This document shows positions 1 to 9,700 of a DNA stretch of 64,000 nucleotides, piece after piece; the stretch's first letter is position 1, and every line of letters starts with the position of its first letter. The notes under the pieces are model-generated. The model was not told the DNA's origin. It searched no databases and saw nothing but the letters and a program-made list of their open reading frames with translations. The stretch is from a virus. The translations under genes were made by a program, and so were the position numbers. The stretch covers positions 434,001-498,000 of the IMG/VR virus record IMGVR_UViG_3300027749_002876; one strand, written 5' to 3'.

Positions 1-102
1 AAAGAATCAACTACAAGTATGCGTGTGTTTGATTTAGAAAAGAATGAGTGGCGCAGTTTCACTCTTAAAAAAGTAAAACAAGTTAATATCTCTATACCAT
101 GA
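1..102 (+). CDS. C-terminal end of an unidentified protein (partial)
   Basis: An open frame enters from the left edge and stops at TGA 100-102. The 33 visible residues (KESTTSMRVFDLEKNEWRSF and a short lysine-rich tail) look like the end of a small beta-rich phage protein. The stop overlaps the next start as ATGA, so the two genes are probably translationally coupled. Too little is visible for a function. Confidence 0.5.
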   Translation, partial: KESTTSMRVFDLEKNEWRSFTLKKVKQVNISIP

Positions 103-1427
103 ATGACTTTGAGCAAGGTAACATTCACTATATGGCTAAAGAATATTATGAAGCCACAGAATGTTATAAAAGATTTTTACAACAAGAGCCAGAAAATTAT
201 GTAGCATTACATAATCTTGGTATCGCTCTTTGTCAACTAGGACAGGATCAAGAAGCATTAGAATGTTTTGAATTACCTTGTAAACATGATTATGCAGAGA
301 GTTGGCTTAGTCGCGGTACCGCCTTGCGTAATCTGGGTAGATACAAAGAAGCATTAATTACCTTTGCACATACATTTGCATTGGATCCTAAACATCCCAC
401 TGCATACAGTAACTACGGGAATACATTACGTGAGTTTGGATTACCTGAACTTGCTGTACCATTCTTAAAAATAGCACAAGAACTAAAACCAAATGATGTA
501 AACTATGAATTGAATGAATCAGTGTGTCATTTGATGAAAGGTGATTTAGTTGAAGGTTGGAAAAAATACAATGCTCGTTGGTATTATCAAAGTGATATCA
601 GTTTTAAACCTAATTTACCCGGTCCCGAATATGATGGTTCACAAGACATTGTGAATAAAAGAGTATTGGTATATTATGAACAAGGGTTTGGTGATAGCAT
701 ACAATTTATTCGTTTCATTAACGTATTAAAACAAAAAGGTGCTATCGTTTTATTGATAACTAAACCTCAATTGTATGATTTGTTTAAGTTTAATTTTCCT
801 GATTTGTTAGTATTAAATGCAGATGAACACTTACCTGTATATAATTTTCATGTAGCACTGATGGATCTTCCCAAATGCTTTGGTACTACAATTAATACTA
901 TACCTAGTCCATCTGCATATTTGGATGTAGATGAAGGAATGAAACAAACATGGAAACAACTATTAGGCCCTAAAACAAAGAAACGTATTGGGTTACTATC
1001 TAGTCCAAATAAGGTTGCATTCATATCTCGTTTTCGTAGGATAGAGTTAGAAAAGTTATTGTCAATTGTAAGTGATGAATATGAATTCGTTAGTCTATCA
1101 TATGAAGTAGATGAACAAATATTAGAATTGTTAGCAAAATACAATGTTAAAACATTCCATGAAAATATATCAGGCTTCTACAATACAGCAGGATTGATTA
1201 GCCAATTAGATTTAGTGATATCAATTGATACCGTTATACCACACTTATCCGGAGCACTTGGTATACCCACATGGGTGATGTTAACTGATTACGGTTGTGA
1301 TTGGCGATGGTTTATGAACCGAAATGATAGCCCATTCTACAGTTGTATGAGGTTGTTCCGTCAAACAAATGGTACATGGGATACTGTACTAGAATCTATA
1401 AAACTAGAACTACAAAATTTTAGTTGA
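99..1427 (+). CDS. TPR protein with glycosyltransferase-like C-terminal domain
   Basis: 442 residues. The N-terminal third holds three to four tetratricopeptide repeats (roughly residues 5-135; for example AKEYYEATECYKRFLQQEPE and GRYKEALITFAHTFALDP). The C-terminal part ends with GLISQLDLVISIDTVIPHLS and then GALGIPTWVML, the sugar-nucleotide-binding end seen in GT9/GT41-like proteins that follow TPRs. In phages such proteins are often assumed to glycosylate virion proteins or DNA; no acceptor is visible here. The start ATG overlaps the preceding stop. The stop TGA (1425-1427) lies inside the TTGACA -35 box of the next promoter. Family call is good; catalytic activity is inference. Confidence 0.7.
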   Translation: MNDFEQGNIHYMAKEYYEATECYKRFLQQEPENYVALHNLGIALCQLGQDQEALECFELPCKHDYAESWLSRGTALRNLGRYKEALITFAHTFALDPKHPTAYSNYGNTLREFGLPELAVPFLKIAQELKPNDVNYELNESVCHLMKGDLVEGWKKYNARWYYQSDISFKPNLPGPEYDGSQDIVNKRVLVYYEQGFGDSIQFIRFINVLKQKGAIVLLITKPQLYDLFKFNFPDLLVLNADEHLPVYNFHVALMDLPKCFGTTINTIPSPSAYLDVDEGMKQTWKQLLGPKTKKRIGLLSSPNKVAFISRFRRIELEKLLSIVSDEYEFVSLSYEVDEQILELLAKYNVKTFHENISGFYNTAGLISQLDLVISIDTVIPHLSGALGIPTWVMLTDYGCDWRWFMNRNDSPFYSCMRLFRQTNGTWDTVLESIKLELQNFS

Positions 1428-1453
1428 CATAAATACGTTTCCTATGCTATAAT
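1424..1453 (+). promoter_or_regulatory. sigma70-like promoter, probably giving a leaderless mRNA
   Basis: TTGACA (1424-1429), 18-bp spacer, TATAAT (1448-1453). Only 7 bases separate the -10 box from the ATG at 1461, so the transcript would start at or next to the start codon. Confidence 0.75.
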
Positions 1454-1460
1454 ATGCATT

Positions 1461-1619
1461 ATGAAACGAAAAATCTTATCTTTTACTGTTGAACAGCCCA
1501 AACATCGGGCCCACAAAGTGTTGTTTTCTAGCAACACTCCGTTCAAACCTAAGGTCGTACAGTCCAAAAAAGGTCTGTACATTCGTAAACCCAAACATCC
1601 AAAACTCAACGAAATTTGA
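1461..1619 (+). CDS. small basic protein, 52 aa, unknown function
   Basis: ATG 1461 to TGA 1617-1619 encodes a 52-residue, very Lys/Arg/His/Pro-rich peptide (starts MKRKILSFTVEQPKHRAHK). It sits immediately downstream of a near-consensus promoter with no room for a ribosome binding site. Its stop codon lies within the -35 box of the following promoter. The charge suggests nucleic-acid or ribosome contact, but no family is recognised. Confidence 0.6.
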   Translation: MKRKILSFTVEQPKHRAHKVLFSSNTPFKPKVVQSKKGLYIRKPKHPKLNEI

Positions 1620-1644
1620 CAACAAATGGTGTTGGGTATATAAT
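1616..1644 (+). promoter_or_regulatory. early cassette promoter
   Basis: TTGACA (1616-1621), 17-bp spacer carrying the recurring AAATGG and GTTGGGTA blocks, TATAAT (1639-1644), then AGAGTCTTA. It drives the gene at 1674 with AAAGGAG as ribosome binding site. Confidence 0.85.
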
Positions 1645-1673
1645 AGAGTCTTATTCAGTCAAAAGGAGTTCAA

Positions 1674-1949
1674 ATGAACATCAAGCAAATTAATACTGCT
1701 ATCATGCAGGGTGACTTCACTAACGAAGAATTGAATAGCATCGGTGATGCAATGCGTTTTGCCCGTGCCCAACTAGTAGTACGAAACAAATCGGCATTGA
1801 CGATCGGTTCCAATGTGAAATTCACAAGTTCAACCCGTGGTACAATCTCCGGTGTTGTAAAGAAAATCAATCGTAAATTTATTATTGTAGATCAGCCGGG
1901 TCAGTTCCGTAGTTGGAAAGTGCCCGCTAACATGTTGGAGGTATTGTAA
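1674..1949 (+). CDS. early protein with SH3/KOW-like segment
   Basis: 91 residues. The N-terminal half is helical (MNIKQINTAIMQGDFTNEEL); the C-terminal half has the alternating beta pattern of a small barrel (IGSNVKFTSSTRGTISGVVK, then INRKFIIVDQ). I recognise this as a recurrent hypothetical protein of large phages, without assigned function. Strong SD (AAAGGAG) and a promoter of the shared early cassette precede it; its stop overlaps the next start (TAATG). Confidence 0.75.
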   Translation: MNIKQINTAIMQGDFTNEELNSIGDAMRFARAQLVVRNKSALTIGSNVKFTSSTRGTISGVVKKINRKFIIVDQPGQFRSWKVPANMLEVL

Positions 1950-2122
1950 TGAGCAAGATGGCTAATCTGTATATGGAGATTGAGGAAATGCTTGACAAAG
2001 GCACACATCCTGCAACTATCTCCGCGGTGCTTGATGTACCGGTGATTTTTATCTATGATGTAGTAGAATCTATTGAAGGTCAGACTGAAGAATTTAGTCC
2101 TTTTAGGACAATAAATTCTTAA
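1949..2122 (+). CDS. small early protein, 57 aa, HTH-like pattern
   Basis: ATG 1949 overlaps the preceding TAA, indicating coupling. The middle (DKGTHPATISAVLDVPVIFI) has the spacing of a resolvase-type helix-turn-helix (start THPATISAVLDVP), as found in small phage DNA-binding proteins. Acidic C-terminus. DNA binding is inference. Confidence 0.6.
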   Translation: MSKMANLYMEIEEMLDKGTHPATISAVLDVPVIFIYDVVESIEGQTEEFSPFRTINS

Positions 2123-2127
2123 AAAGG

Positions 2128-2156
2128 TTGACAATAAATCGGTTTGGGTATACAAT
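2128..2156 (+). promoter_or_regulatory. early cassette promoter
   Basis: TTGACA (2128-2133), 17-bp spacer AATAAATCGGTTTGGGTA-like, TACAAT (2151-2156), followed by the shared AGAATCTTAGACAG transcript start region. Confidence 0.85.
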
Positions 2157-2188
2157 AGAATCTTAGACAGTAAAGAAAAGGAATAGAA

Positions 2189-2320
2189 ATGTACAAAGCA
2201 AATGGTTATTTGTTTAGAAGTGTTGAAGCACTAGGTGAATACTTAAAGATTCATTCTGGCAAAGATATTGTTGTCACCTATGTCACCGAGTATTTTCTTG
2301 GTGACCCGATGGAACAATAA
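2189..2320 (+). CDS. small early protein, 43 aa
   Basis: Own cassette promoter and a good ribosome binding site (AAAAGGA) precede ATG 2189. The 43-residue product starts MYKANGYLFRSVEALGEYLK; no family recognised. The coding evidence is the promoter-SD-ATG context and tight packing against the next promoter. Confidence 0.6.
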   Translation: MYKANGYLFRSVEALGEYLKIHSGKDIVVTYVTEYFLGDPMEQ

Positions 2321-2321
2321 C

Positions 2322-2350
2322 TTGACAATAAATGGATTTGGTGTTATAAT
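2322..2350 (+). promoter_or_regulatory. early cassette promoter
   Basis: TTGACA (2322-2327), spacer ATAAATGGATTTGGTGT (17 bp), TATAAT (2345-2350), then AGAATCTTAGACAG. Confidence 0.85.
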
Positions 2351-2382
2351 AGAATCTTAGACAGTAAAGAAAAGGAAACAAA

Positions 2383-2799
2383 ATGGCTTATATGAATCAG
2401 GAACGCAAAGCAAAGATTACTAAAATGCTTAAGCCCATAATGGCTAAGTACAAAGTTAAAGGCTCACTGAGTGTCCGCAATCATAGTACTATTGTATTAA
2501 CGCTCAAATCGGGTGCTATTGACTTTATTGGCAACAGTAATCGGGTTTGCGGTAATGACTTTTATCAGGTACAACGTGGCTTCAAACCTACTACAAATGG
2601 TTACGATCAGGTGAATCCTTACTGGTTTCAGGATCACTATGATGGCAAGGCTAAATCTTTCTTAACTGAAGCATTCAAAGCATTGAAGTCGGCCGATTGG
2701 TATGACGAATCCGATGCAATGATTGACTATTTCAACACTGCCTACTATGTCGATGTTAACATTGGCAAATGGGACAAGCCCTATAGTTTGGAAAAATAA
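2383..2799 (+). CDS. conserved early phage protein, 138 aa
   Basis: Starts MAYMNQERKAKITKMLKPIM, then a basic stretch and KGSLSVRNHSTIVLTLKSGA, a pattern I associate with a widespread phage and plasmid family resembling large polyvalent protein-associated domains. The C-terminal half is rich in Tyr, Trp and Asp. Likely soluble and nucleic-acid related, function unknown. Cassette promoter and AAAAGGA site upstream; the next ATG follows its stop directly. Confidence 0.7.
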   Translation: MAYMNQERKAKITKMLKPIMAKYKVKGSLSVRNHSTIVLTLKSGAIDFIGNSNRVCGNDFYQVQRGFKPTTNGYDQVNPYWFQDHYDGKAKSFLTEAFKALKSADWYDESDAMIDYFNTAYYVDVNIGKWDKPYSLEK

Positions 2800-2901
2800 A
2801 TGTTAGAAAAAATCTTTACATTTATTGGTACCCACGCTGAATCAATCGGCTGGCTATCGCTAGTCTTAATAGGTCTTTCACTATTGTGGAAGAACAACTA
2901 A
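2800..2901 (+). CDS. 33-aa single-span membrane peptide
   Basis: ATG immediately follows the preceding TAA. The peptide has a short amphipathic start, one hydrophobic helix (IGWLSLVLIGLSLLW) and a basic end KNN, so it should insert in the inner membrane. Could be a holin-like or host-membrane modifier; function not visible. Confidence 0.5.
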   Translation: MLEKIFTFIGTHAESIGWLSLVLIGLSLLWKNN

Positions 2902-2919
2902 TAATGGGTAACACAATGG

Positions 2920-2948
2920 TTGACAACAATGTCCGTTTGTGTTATCAT
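2920..2948 (+). promoter_or_regulatory. sigma70-like promoter
   Basis: TTGACA (2920-2925), 17-bp spacer, TATCAT (2943-2948). Long 5' leader of about 55 bases to the ATG at 3013. Confidence 0.65.
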
Positions 2949-3012
2949 TATAACAGTGCTGAGAAGTTATCGGCACATTTTTTAAACTTAGCTTTTATTT
3001 AAAGGAAACACA

Positions 3013-3393
3013 ATGGCTAATTCTAATCAAACTTTCAAAATCGCTGGTATTACTATTCACAATGGTAACGCTAAAGTTCGTTTCACAGATGACATGGTCC
3101 GTCGTATCAAGCAGTTCACTAAAGGTGGTGCTTCACGTGTGGACTTTGTTGAGCTACCTTCAGAAATGACTAAGGTAGAAGCATTGAAGTATCTTGCTAC
3201 ATTACCTGAGTTTGCTAGCGCAAGCGATCAGGCAACTATCAGTGATACACTAGAAGATAAAACTAAAGAGGCAAGTAAAGGTGAAGTTAAAGTAAAAGCT
3301 TCCAAAACAAAGCCAAGCATTGATGCAATTAAAGCACGTGCTAAAAAATCACAAGTGTCCGCAGAAGATGTATTGTCTGCTATTGCTGAATAA
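3013..3393 (+). CDS. conserved early phage protein, 126 aa
   Basis: N-terminal compact part (SNQTFKIAGITIHNGNAKVR, FTDDMVRRIKQFTKGGAS) followed by a Lys/Ala-rich linker and a short C-terminal helical segment (IDAIKARAKK, AEDVLSAIAE). AAAGGAAA precedes the ATG. No function recognised. Confidence 0.7.
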   Translation: MANSNQTFKIAGITIHNGNAKVRFTDDMVRRIKQFTKGGASRVDFVELPSEMTKVEALKYLATLPEFASASDQATISDTLEDKTKEASKGEVKVKASKTKPSIDAIKARAKKSQVSAEDVLSAIAE

Positions 3394-3418
3394 TTAATAG
3401 GGCTTAGGCCCTCTTACT

Positions 3419-3631
3419 ATGAACATGAATTTATCTACATTTCGCCGCTCATTTAATCCTCGTAGAGAATTTAATCCAGCAAATAAAAAAGATTTGCTAG
3501 AATTTAAATACTTTAAACAGAAAGGCAAATGGAAGAATGGTTGTCCATTCTATTTAGAGGATCCATTCGTTGAGATTCCGGCAATGTGTGAAAACAAATT
3601 CACAACTTATATGCTAGAGAAGATGAAATAA
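3419..3631 (+). CDS. small basic early protein, 70 aa
   Basis: Starts MNMNLSTFRRSFNPRREFNP; aromatic and basic with two cysteines. Last gene of the rightward early block, its stop abutting the terminator. No clear SD: GGCCC precedes the ATG. Function unknown. Confidence 0.6.
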   Translation: MNMNLSTFRRSFNPRREFNPANKKDLLEFKYFKQKGKWKNGCPFYLEDPFVEIPAMCENKFTTYMLEKMK

Positions 3632-3657
3632 AAATGCCCCTTAATTGGGGCATTTTT
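3631..3657. terminator. bidirectional intrinsic terminator
   Basis: AAAATGCCCC, six-base loop, GGGGCATTTT: a GC stem flanked by A and T runs, so it works on both strands. It separates the rightward early genes from the leftward fibre genes. Confidence 0.9.
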
Positions 3658-4492
3658 ATGGGTTATTAACTGATTTGATAATCCAGTAATCATCGCTCAT
3701 TGATGGACTGATGATATCAAATGGCATATAGAAATATCCATTATCACCCCAATTAGTTCCCCAACTGTTTCTTGCAATCAATACTTTTTTACTTTTATTG
3801 TATCCAACAATCAATACAGCATGACCACCTAATAGTACTTCACGTTTTGTATTTGGATAAGGCATGACACCTGTTCTAGCAACATTATTTGACATAAAAC
3901 TTGTATAGACATTGAAACCCATAATGATTGGATATCCATTTGACAATGCATCTATAAAGCCTTCTAAATCGGCTATACGTTCATAGCGAGTTACCTTACG
4001 ATTTAGTGCATCATTTTTTGCTTCAATGATTGGTTCATACCTGTATTTCTTAATATCATACGGCCAATAACTTTCTAAGCTTGCTCCATATTTATTAGTT
4101 GCTTTGATACCATCACGTATATAAGCACCGCTATCATAATTAACTGTACCTAATATTAATCGTTCATAATAGTATATGAACAGTCTACTGATATCCCTAT
4201 AGTTGCCATTGCGTTTGTTTAATAATTCTATTGCGCCGGCAATTGCCTGTCCAGTACAGCTTCCAAGACTACCTTGATTTTCGATTGGACTACAATAATT
4301 TCTTAAATCAATACTATTAGGACTTGTCTTTGTTGTTAGTTGGTATTTGTAATCTCTACTATCTAATTTATCAGGTACCCATTGCAAATTGAGTTTGTTT
4401 GCAAGTGTCCTAACTTTGATTTTTTTAGTGACAGGCTTATTAAAGGTATGATCCTCGTCCGTGTTTATAATCGTGCGAGGATCTTGCTTCAT
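3656..4492 (-). CDS. papain-like (C1A) cysteine protease
   Basis: 278 residues with the papain order of catalytic elements: Gln73/Cys79 in IENQGSLGSCTGQAIAG, His224 in GGHAVLIVGYN, Asn242 in ARNSWGTNWGDNGYF. A Thr follows the catalytic Cys where papain has Trp. No signal peptide is visible, and a 60-residue N-terminal extension could be a propeptide. It is the last gene of the leftward fibre cluster, 3 bp after the LamG protein. It may process a virion protein or act on the host surface or cytoplasm. Catalytic competence looks intact; substrate unknown. Confidence 0.85.
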   Translation of the reverse strand: MKQDPRTIINTDEDHTFNKPVTKKIKVRTLANKLNLQWVPDKLDSRDYKYQLTTKTSPNSIDLRNYCSPIENQGSLGSCTGQAIAGAIELLNKRNGNYRDISRLFIYYYERLILGTVNYDSGAYIRDGIKATNKYGASLESYWPYDIKKYRYEPIIEAKNDALNRKVTRYERIADLEGFIDALSNGYPIIMGFNVYTSFMSNNVARTGVMPYPNTKREVLLGGHAVLIVGYNKSKKVLIARNSWGTNWGDNGYFYMPFDIISPSMSDDYWIIKSVNNP

Positions 4493-4495
4493 ATT

Positions 4496-5233
4496 TTATA
4501 AACCAAATCTTGCTTTGTTAGCATTCCAGCTGGTAGTAACTCCTGACTGACCAATAGCATTATCATATACTTTGACAATGGCCAATCGGCCGCCCCAGAA
4601 CCCACCTGAATCCCAACGAGTCATCAATCCATACCCGATTCCAGGGTTGGCAGCGGCACCGGGTGGAGCATTGGCCGTCTGTACCAGGGTGTTGTTTACA
4701 TACAAGTTGAGAGTAGTGCCATTAAATGTGCCCACAATCTGATACCAGGCACCGGGTGTTAGTGAGTACCCAGACGGAGTAGTTTGAAATCCCGCACTAT
4801 AATACCATGCCTGTAAATCAGTATCAGCACCGTTGGCACCCAGTCCAAGATTGATAGTGCCGCCGCCGTATGGGTATTCTGTGAATATGTTGGGGCCAGC
4901 AGAAGTATTAGTACCATCATAGTAATGCCACGCTTCAATACTCCAGTTAGCAAGTGTACCTAAGTTTGTAGGGCTGGCTGCATACTGTCCTGAACCAGGA
5001 TCGAACTGTATGTATCCACCGTTGGCACTGTTGTATGTGGGACCATTAACAAGAGTAAATGTCATTGATCCAATGGTGTCAGTCCAGGTAGAGTAGCCCC
5101 CTGCTCCAGGATAACTTGCAGGGTTGCCTGCATCTAAACTCAACAATAAGTTCGCAACAGGGCCTGCGCTACCTATGTCGATACCGCCCCCGATATCTAT
5201 TCCTTCGCCTATTCTTATTCCCGGTGCTACCAT
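4496..5233 (-). CDS. virion protein with LamG/concanavalin-like domain
   Basis: 245 residues. The N-terminus is a short glycine/isoleucine motif (GIRIGEGIDIGGGIDIG) that recurs in the LamG protein at 16766. From about residue 30 a laminin-G-like jelly roll follows (SLDAGNPASYPGAGGYSTWT, LANWSIEAWHYYDG, PGAWYQIVGTFNGTTLNLYV). Such domains in phage tails usually bind carbohydrate. Weak late-promoter-like GTTAAATA (5250-5257) and AAAGGG lie upstream. Receptor-binding role is inference. Confidence 0.75.
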   Translation of the reverse strand: MVAPGIRIGEGIDIGGGIDIGSAGPVANLLLSLDAGNPASYPGAGGYSTWTDTIGSMTFTLVNGPTYNSANGGYIQFDPGSGQYAASPTNLGTLANWSIEAWHYYDGTNTSAGPNIFTEYPYGGGTINLGLGANGADTDLQAWYYSAGFQTTPSGYSLTPGAWYQIVGTFNGTTLNLYVNNTLVQTANAPPGAAANPGIGYGLMTRWDSGGFWGGRLAIVKVYDNAIGQSGVTTSWNANKARFGL

Positions 5234-5249
5234 GTTATACCCTTTTGTC

Positions 5250-5257
5250 TATTTAAC
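5250..5257 (-). promoter_or_regulatory. weak late-promoter-like element
   Basis: GTTAAATA on the minus strand, one mismatch from the recurring NATAAATA, 17 bases before the ATG at 5233. Confidence 0.35.
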
Positions 5258-5270
5258 TTATAACTAACTT

Positions 5271-6776
5271 TTATAGTTTTGTATAACCATAACTAACAAC
5301 AGCGTTAGCACCGCTGTTGTTAGTGATACCAAATGTAAATACATTGGCTGTGTTGCCTGAGTAAGGTGCCGCATTGCTAATTACACCCTGTGTTCCAACA
5401 AACTGATTTGGTATTGATGTAAGTACTAATGCATTTCCTGCTAAATAATACCAACCATATTGTTCACCTAGCACTGGTACATTTGTATTTGTAACGACCG
5501 CAGTAGCAGTATATGTTATAATACCGTTTGGAATATTACCGTTAATCCAAATTGAGTAAGTGCCACTTGTTGGAACATTAATATTCGCTGTGTTAACTCC
5601 AGGTGTAAGTGTCCAATTACCTGTTGTTTGTGTAGGAATACCAGTAAGTTGACTTCCATTACCAATAAAGTTGTTAGCAGTCACATTCCCTGCAACGCTT
5701 ATTGTGTTACCGTATGTAACTTCTTTGCTAGTAGCATTGTAGAACATAACTTCAGCAATATTTGAAGTATCATTGCGGACTGGTGATACTGTGAATGTAT
5801 TGGCTGTTGTTTGATCCAACGGATTACCAGTAGCATTCAATATGATTGAATTGTTGCCTTGATTAACGTTACCAGCTTTTGCACCAATTGCTATAGATTG
5901 CTGACCTTGGCCTTGATTACCGGCCTTAAAGCCAATAGCTATTGCTTCAATACCTTGTATATTAGCTCCAGTGTCTGTACCAATGGCCACTGCGGCTTGG
6001 CCTTGACCATTACCACCAGCACCTGCTCCAATTGCTATTGAAATAAAACCCTGGTTGTTTTCGCCTGCGTCAATTCCAATTGCTACTGCACTATTGCCTT
6101 GCGTGTTTGAGCCAGCATTTTGACCTATAGCTAGTTTTGTAGGCCCATTAGTATTGTTAATATTACCAATATTAGCCCAGTCCGTGTTACCACCAAAGCC
6201 ACCTGTATAAGCAGTGGTTTGAACTGAACTATCAGGGAATGATATACTACCGTTAGCATTAAAGTCCCATAGATTAGGACCACTGTTGCCACCATTTTGT
6301 CCTACTGCTATTCTAACAATACCTGACCCTACTGTAGGATTGGTATATACTGCCGCTATGTTACTACTGCCGATACCGCCGATATTTTCTACCCAGAGAC
6401 TTGATGTACCACCGTTACTACCACTTGATATTGATAGTAATGGTAGATCAGGATTCGATTGTAATAATGCAACATTTGATCCAAATACACTAGTGTTGCC
6501 TGTTATTACAAGATTACCCGGGATAGTTAAGTTACCAGTATTGTCAAAACTCCAAGTGCTTGTATTAGCAGTAATTTGAGTTGTATTAGGAGAAGTAATA
6601 CTTACCGAAACATTACCTTGGAGCACGAGGCTAGTATCTTCATAAACTGATGAATCACCGGACCAAGTAATACTTTGAGATATGTTCATAGCATATACAT
6701 TTGCGATATTACCCGTAATGTTTCCTGCTGTAGTAAATCCACCGTCTGATGTGATTGGTATTAAATTTGCTGACAT
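5271..6776 (-). CDS. tail fibre/adhesin with YadA-head-like repeats
   Basis: 501 residues, low complexity and rich in Asn, Gly, Thr and Ala. Residues around 220-310 hold a run of NSAVAIGIDAG, FISIAIGAGAG, AAVAIGTDTG, EAIAIGFKAG, QSIAIGAKAG, the left-handed parallel beta-roll repeat of trimeric autotransporter heads. An upstream GNLTIP block is shared with the 1498-residue neighbour. A trimeric fibre is expected. The start has AAGGAAAA upstream. Confidence 0.75.
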   Translation of the reverse strand: MSANLIPITSDGGFTTAGNITGNIANVYAMNISQSITWSGDSSVYEDTSLVLQGNVSVSITSPNTTQITANTSTWSFDNTGNLTIPGNLVITGNTSVFGSNVALLQSNPDLPLLSISSGSNGGTSSLWVENIGGIGSSNIAAVYTNPTVGSGIVRIAVGQNGGNSGPNLWDFNANGSISFPDSSVQTTAYTGGFGGNTDWANIGNINNTNGPTKLAIGQNAGSNTQGNSAVAIGIDAGENNQGFISIAIGAGAGGNGQGQAAVAIGTDTGANIQGIEAIAIGFKAGNQGQGQQSIAIGAKAGNVNQGNNSIILNATGNPLDQTTANTFTVSPVRNDTSNIAEVMFYNATSKEVTYGNTISVAGNVTANNFIGNGSQLTGIPTQTTGNWTLTPGVNTANINVPTSGTYSIWINGNIPNGIITYTATAVVTNTNVPVLGEQYGWYYLAGNALVLTSIPNQFVGTQGVISNAAPYSGNTANVFTFGITNNSGANAVVSYGYTKL

Positions 6777-6797
6777 TTTTATTTTTCCTTATTCTTA

Positions 6798-9700
6798 TTA
6801 ATCTTGTGGTATACCAAACTCTGTTGCATCGTATGTTATATAAGCTGGTTTAGAGCCTGAGTTAATTGTTAATGTAATCTGCATAACACCTGAACCATTC
6901 AAGTTAACCAACACAGTAGTATCTGTGATTGTAGGTGGCTTAAGTCTATTACTTACTGAGTAATAAGTATCACTACCTGTATAGGTCGCTGACACATCAA
7001 ACATCTCAATTCTGAATCCTGAGTGTTGAACTTGAACCGTTACTTTCATTGAAGTTATTGCACTACTAGTTGCAGTGTACACTACAGTTGGGTCCGGGAA
7101 AGCACTATTAATAATTGCGCTCCAATGGTATGGTGGAATAATCTTACGCTGACTACGGATTGTAGTCTGCTCGGTCAATCCAACATCTAATACAGTAACT
7201 GGTAAGGTCAAGTTACCATCTGCACCAAATGTCCAACCTTGAGTTGTTCCACCAGTATTAGCACTAATATACACATCTGTATTAGCATACAGTTGTATCG
7301 TGTCTTTCTGAAGGTACAAGGCTGTTGTATCATTATTAGTAGTACCAAGATATGCTGTGTTAGGGCCATCAGTAACCATATCAAGTCGAGAATACCCTGC
7401 TCCAACTATAGCTTTTGGTACAGTCAAGTTACCATCAGAAACAAAGTTCCATATATGGAATGTAGACGGGCTAACTGAAGTAATAGCTACATTAGCCGGT
7501 ATAGTAGTACCTACTACTGAAGGGAATACCCAATCACCTACTACAGTATTTCCATTACTATCACATGGTCGAAGTGAAAATGTATTTGGACTACCTGGGA
7601 ATTGTACATATACATAAGTGTTAAGTTGCGTGGTGCTACCATTAGACCATGTTGTAGCAACTATTGTTTCTGGCGCTATGCCGGCTGTAACTAATGCATT
7701 ATATAAAGTACTATCAGTAAATATAATTTTTGTAAATCCAGTATTGTTATATGTATTACCAACTATTGATCCAGGACTTGCTACCACTGCATTAGCTAAG
7801 TCACTAACTTGTATAGTAACTCCACCGTCGTAACTTACTTCTGCATTATTTTTTATAGTGCTGTTAGCTGGTAATGTTAAGTTACCATCCACACCAAATG
7901 TCCACTGTGCTGAGTTGCTGATGAAATCAGAAGTACCAATTTTTACGTTGCCGTCAGCTTCCAGTTTTACAAACTTGCTGTCGTCGCCAAAGTATTGATC
8001 GTAATAACGGTTGTTGCCCGTATCTAAATGTATGTGTGAAGCAACATCACCACCACGAACTCTTAAGTATTGTAGATTTGCTGTGCTGTCTAGTCCAGGA
8101 GCTAGATACAATCCGCCACTGCCATCATTGCTTCCGGTGCCTACTACCACTTGGTCGTCAAATGTCACATTACCTGTGTTAGCACCACCGCCTCCACCAT
8201 ATGGGCTACCATTAGCATAGTTGATGCTAGGAGTTCCTGTGGGTAATGTTAGATTACCATCTATGCCAAATTTCCACTCATTATCGGTTGATGTGTTATT
8301 ATTAAAATGCCGTATCGTAAATCCTACATTACTGGTATATGCCCAAGTATAATAATCACTACCATCGTAGGGATTACCATTTCCTATGTTGCCATTCCAA
8401 TATAATTGTGCAAATCTGGTGTTCCCACCGGCATTCAAACTTGCGACATTACTAGAGTCCGAAATAGTGGCATCATTTGGTAATGTTAAGTTACCATCTC
8501 CGCCAAATGTCCAAACACCACCTTGAGTATTAGTATTAACATCCCAAGACTGTATATAAACATTGCCGTCCCAACTTGTCATTACATTAGATTGCTCGTC
8601 TTTACCTAATATAAGATTTGCACTTGCGCTAGCAACAAGGTGAATGTCTGGACCAGATGATATGAAGATATCTAAATATGAACCAGCGTTAGCAGGATCT
8701 GGTTGTAAGTTTAAGTTACCTGTGCCAATGATATTAATGTCATTGAATGTGATATTACCTGTGTTAGCATTGCCACCACCGCCATATGGACTACCATTAG
8801 CGTAATTGATACTTGATGTATTACTTGGTAATGTTAGATTGCCGTCACCGCCAAATGTCCAAGCATTACCGTTTGAAATAATAGATGAATTGTTTGCTAT
8901 GGTTCCAATATAAAGTGCTTCAGCAAGTGTACCTGAATTTGCAACTTGTAGCAACAACTCTGTGCCCGGAATTAAAGTTAGTGGATCAGTACTTGGTGTA
9001 AAGTTACCAGTGTAAACTGCTGTACCAACAACATAACGCATATTTGTTATTAAACCAACGTACTGCGAATTTATACTTTCAGTACCTGTTGTACCATCTA
9101 CTGTTGGGCTACCGATGCTTAGGAAATAACCGTTTGCAGGATCGTAAGCAATATCATCTGGTATGGAAACAGAATTAAATGCTACACCGTCCTGATAGAT
9201 AGTTACTGTACCTGATGAACGAACTACAGCAATATGTTGCCAAACGTTTAATGTATTATTCCAACCAGAGAAGGGATTATAACCAGATTGTGTCTGTATT
9301 GCTATATTGTTAGAGCCACCTTCAAATAACCCCACTAACAAACTATTAATGTTACCACAGCAAATACCAAGACTGAATGGTCTTGGATATCCATGACCAT
9401 CGCTAGTTACATATTGATACCATTCAATGGTAAAGTCACCTGTGCCAGGAGCAAATCTTGCTTCATTGGGTACTACTAAGAAATGATTTAATTCGTCACC
9501 TGCGAATTCTAAACTACCACCACTACTTAATGGAGAAGCACTATTATAGGCAACGTTGCCTATATTGTTCATTGTGACAGATATATTTCCTGTAGTACTA
9601 GAATAAGGTAATGTTAGGTTACCATCTGTGCCAAATGCCCATTGATTGCTGTTAGTTCTGTCACTGACAACAAAATTATTATCACCATTTCCAAGAATAC

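Noticed and set aside
1489-1677. 62-codon plus-strand ORF overlapping the 52-aa gene at 1461
   Set aside because: Different frame, no start signal, and it runs through the next promoter; the frame at 1461 fits promoter spacing and stops in the next -35 box.
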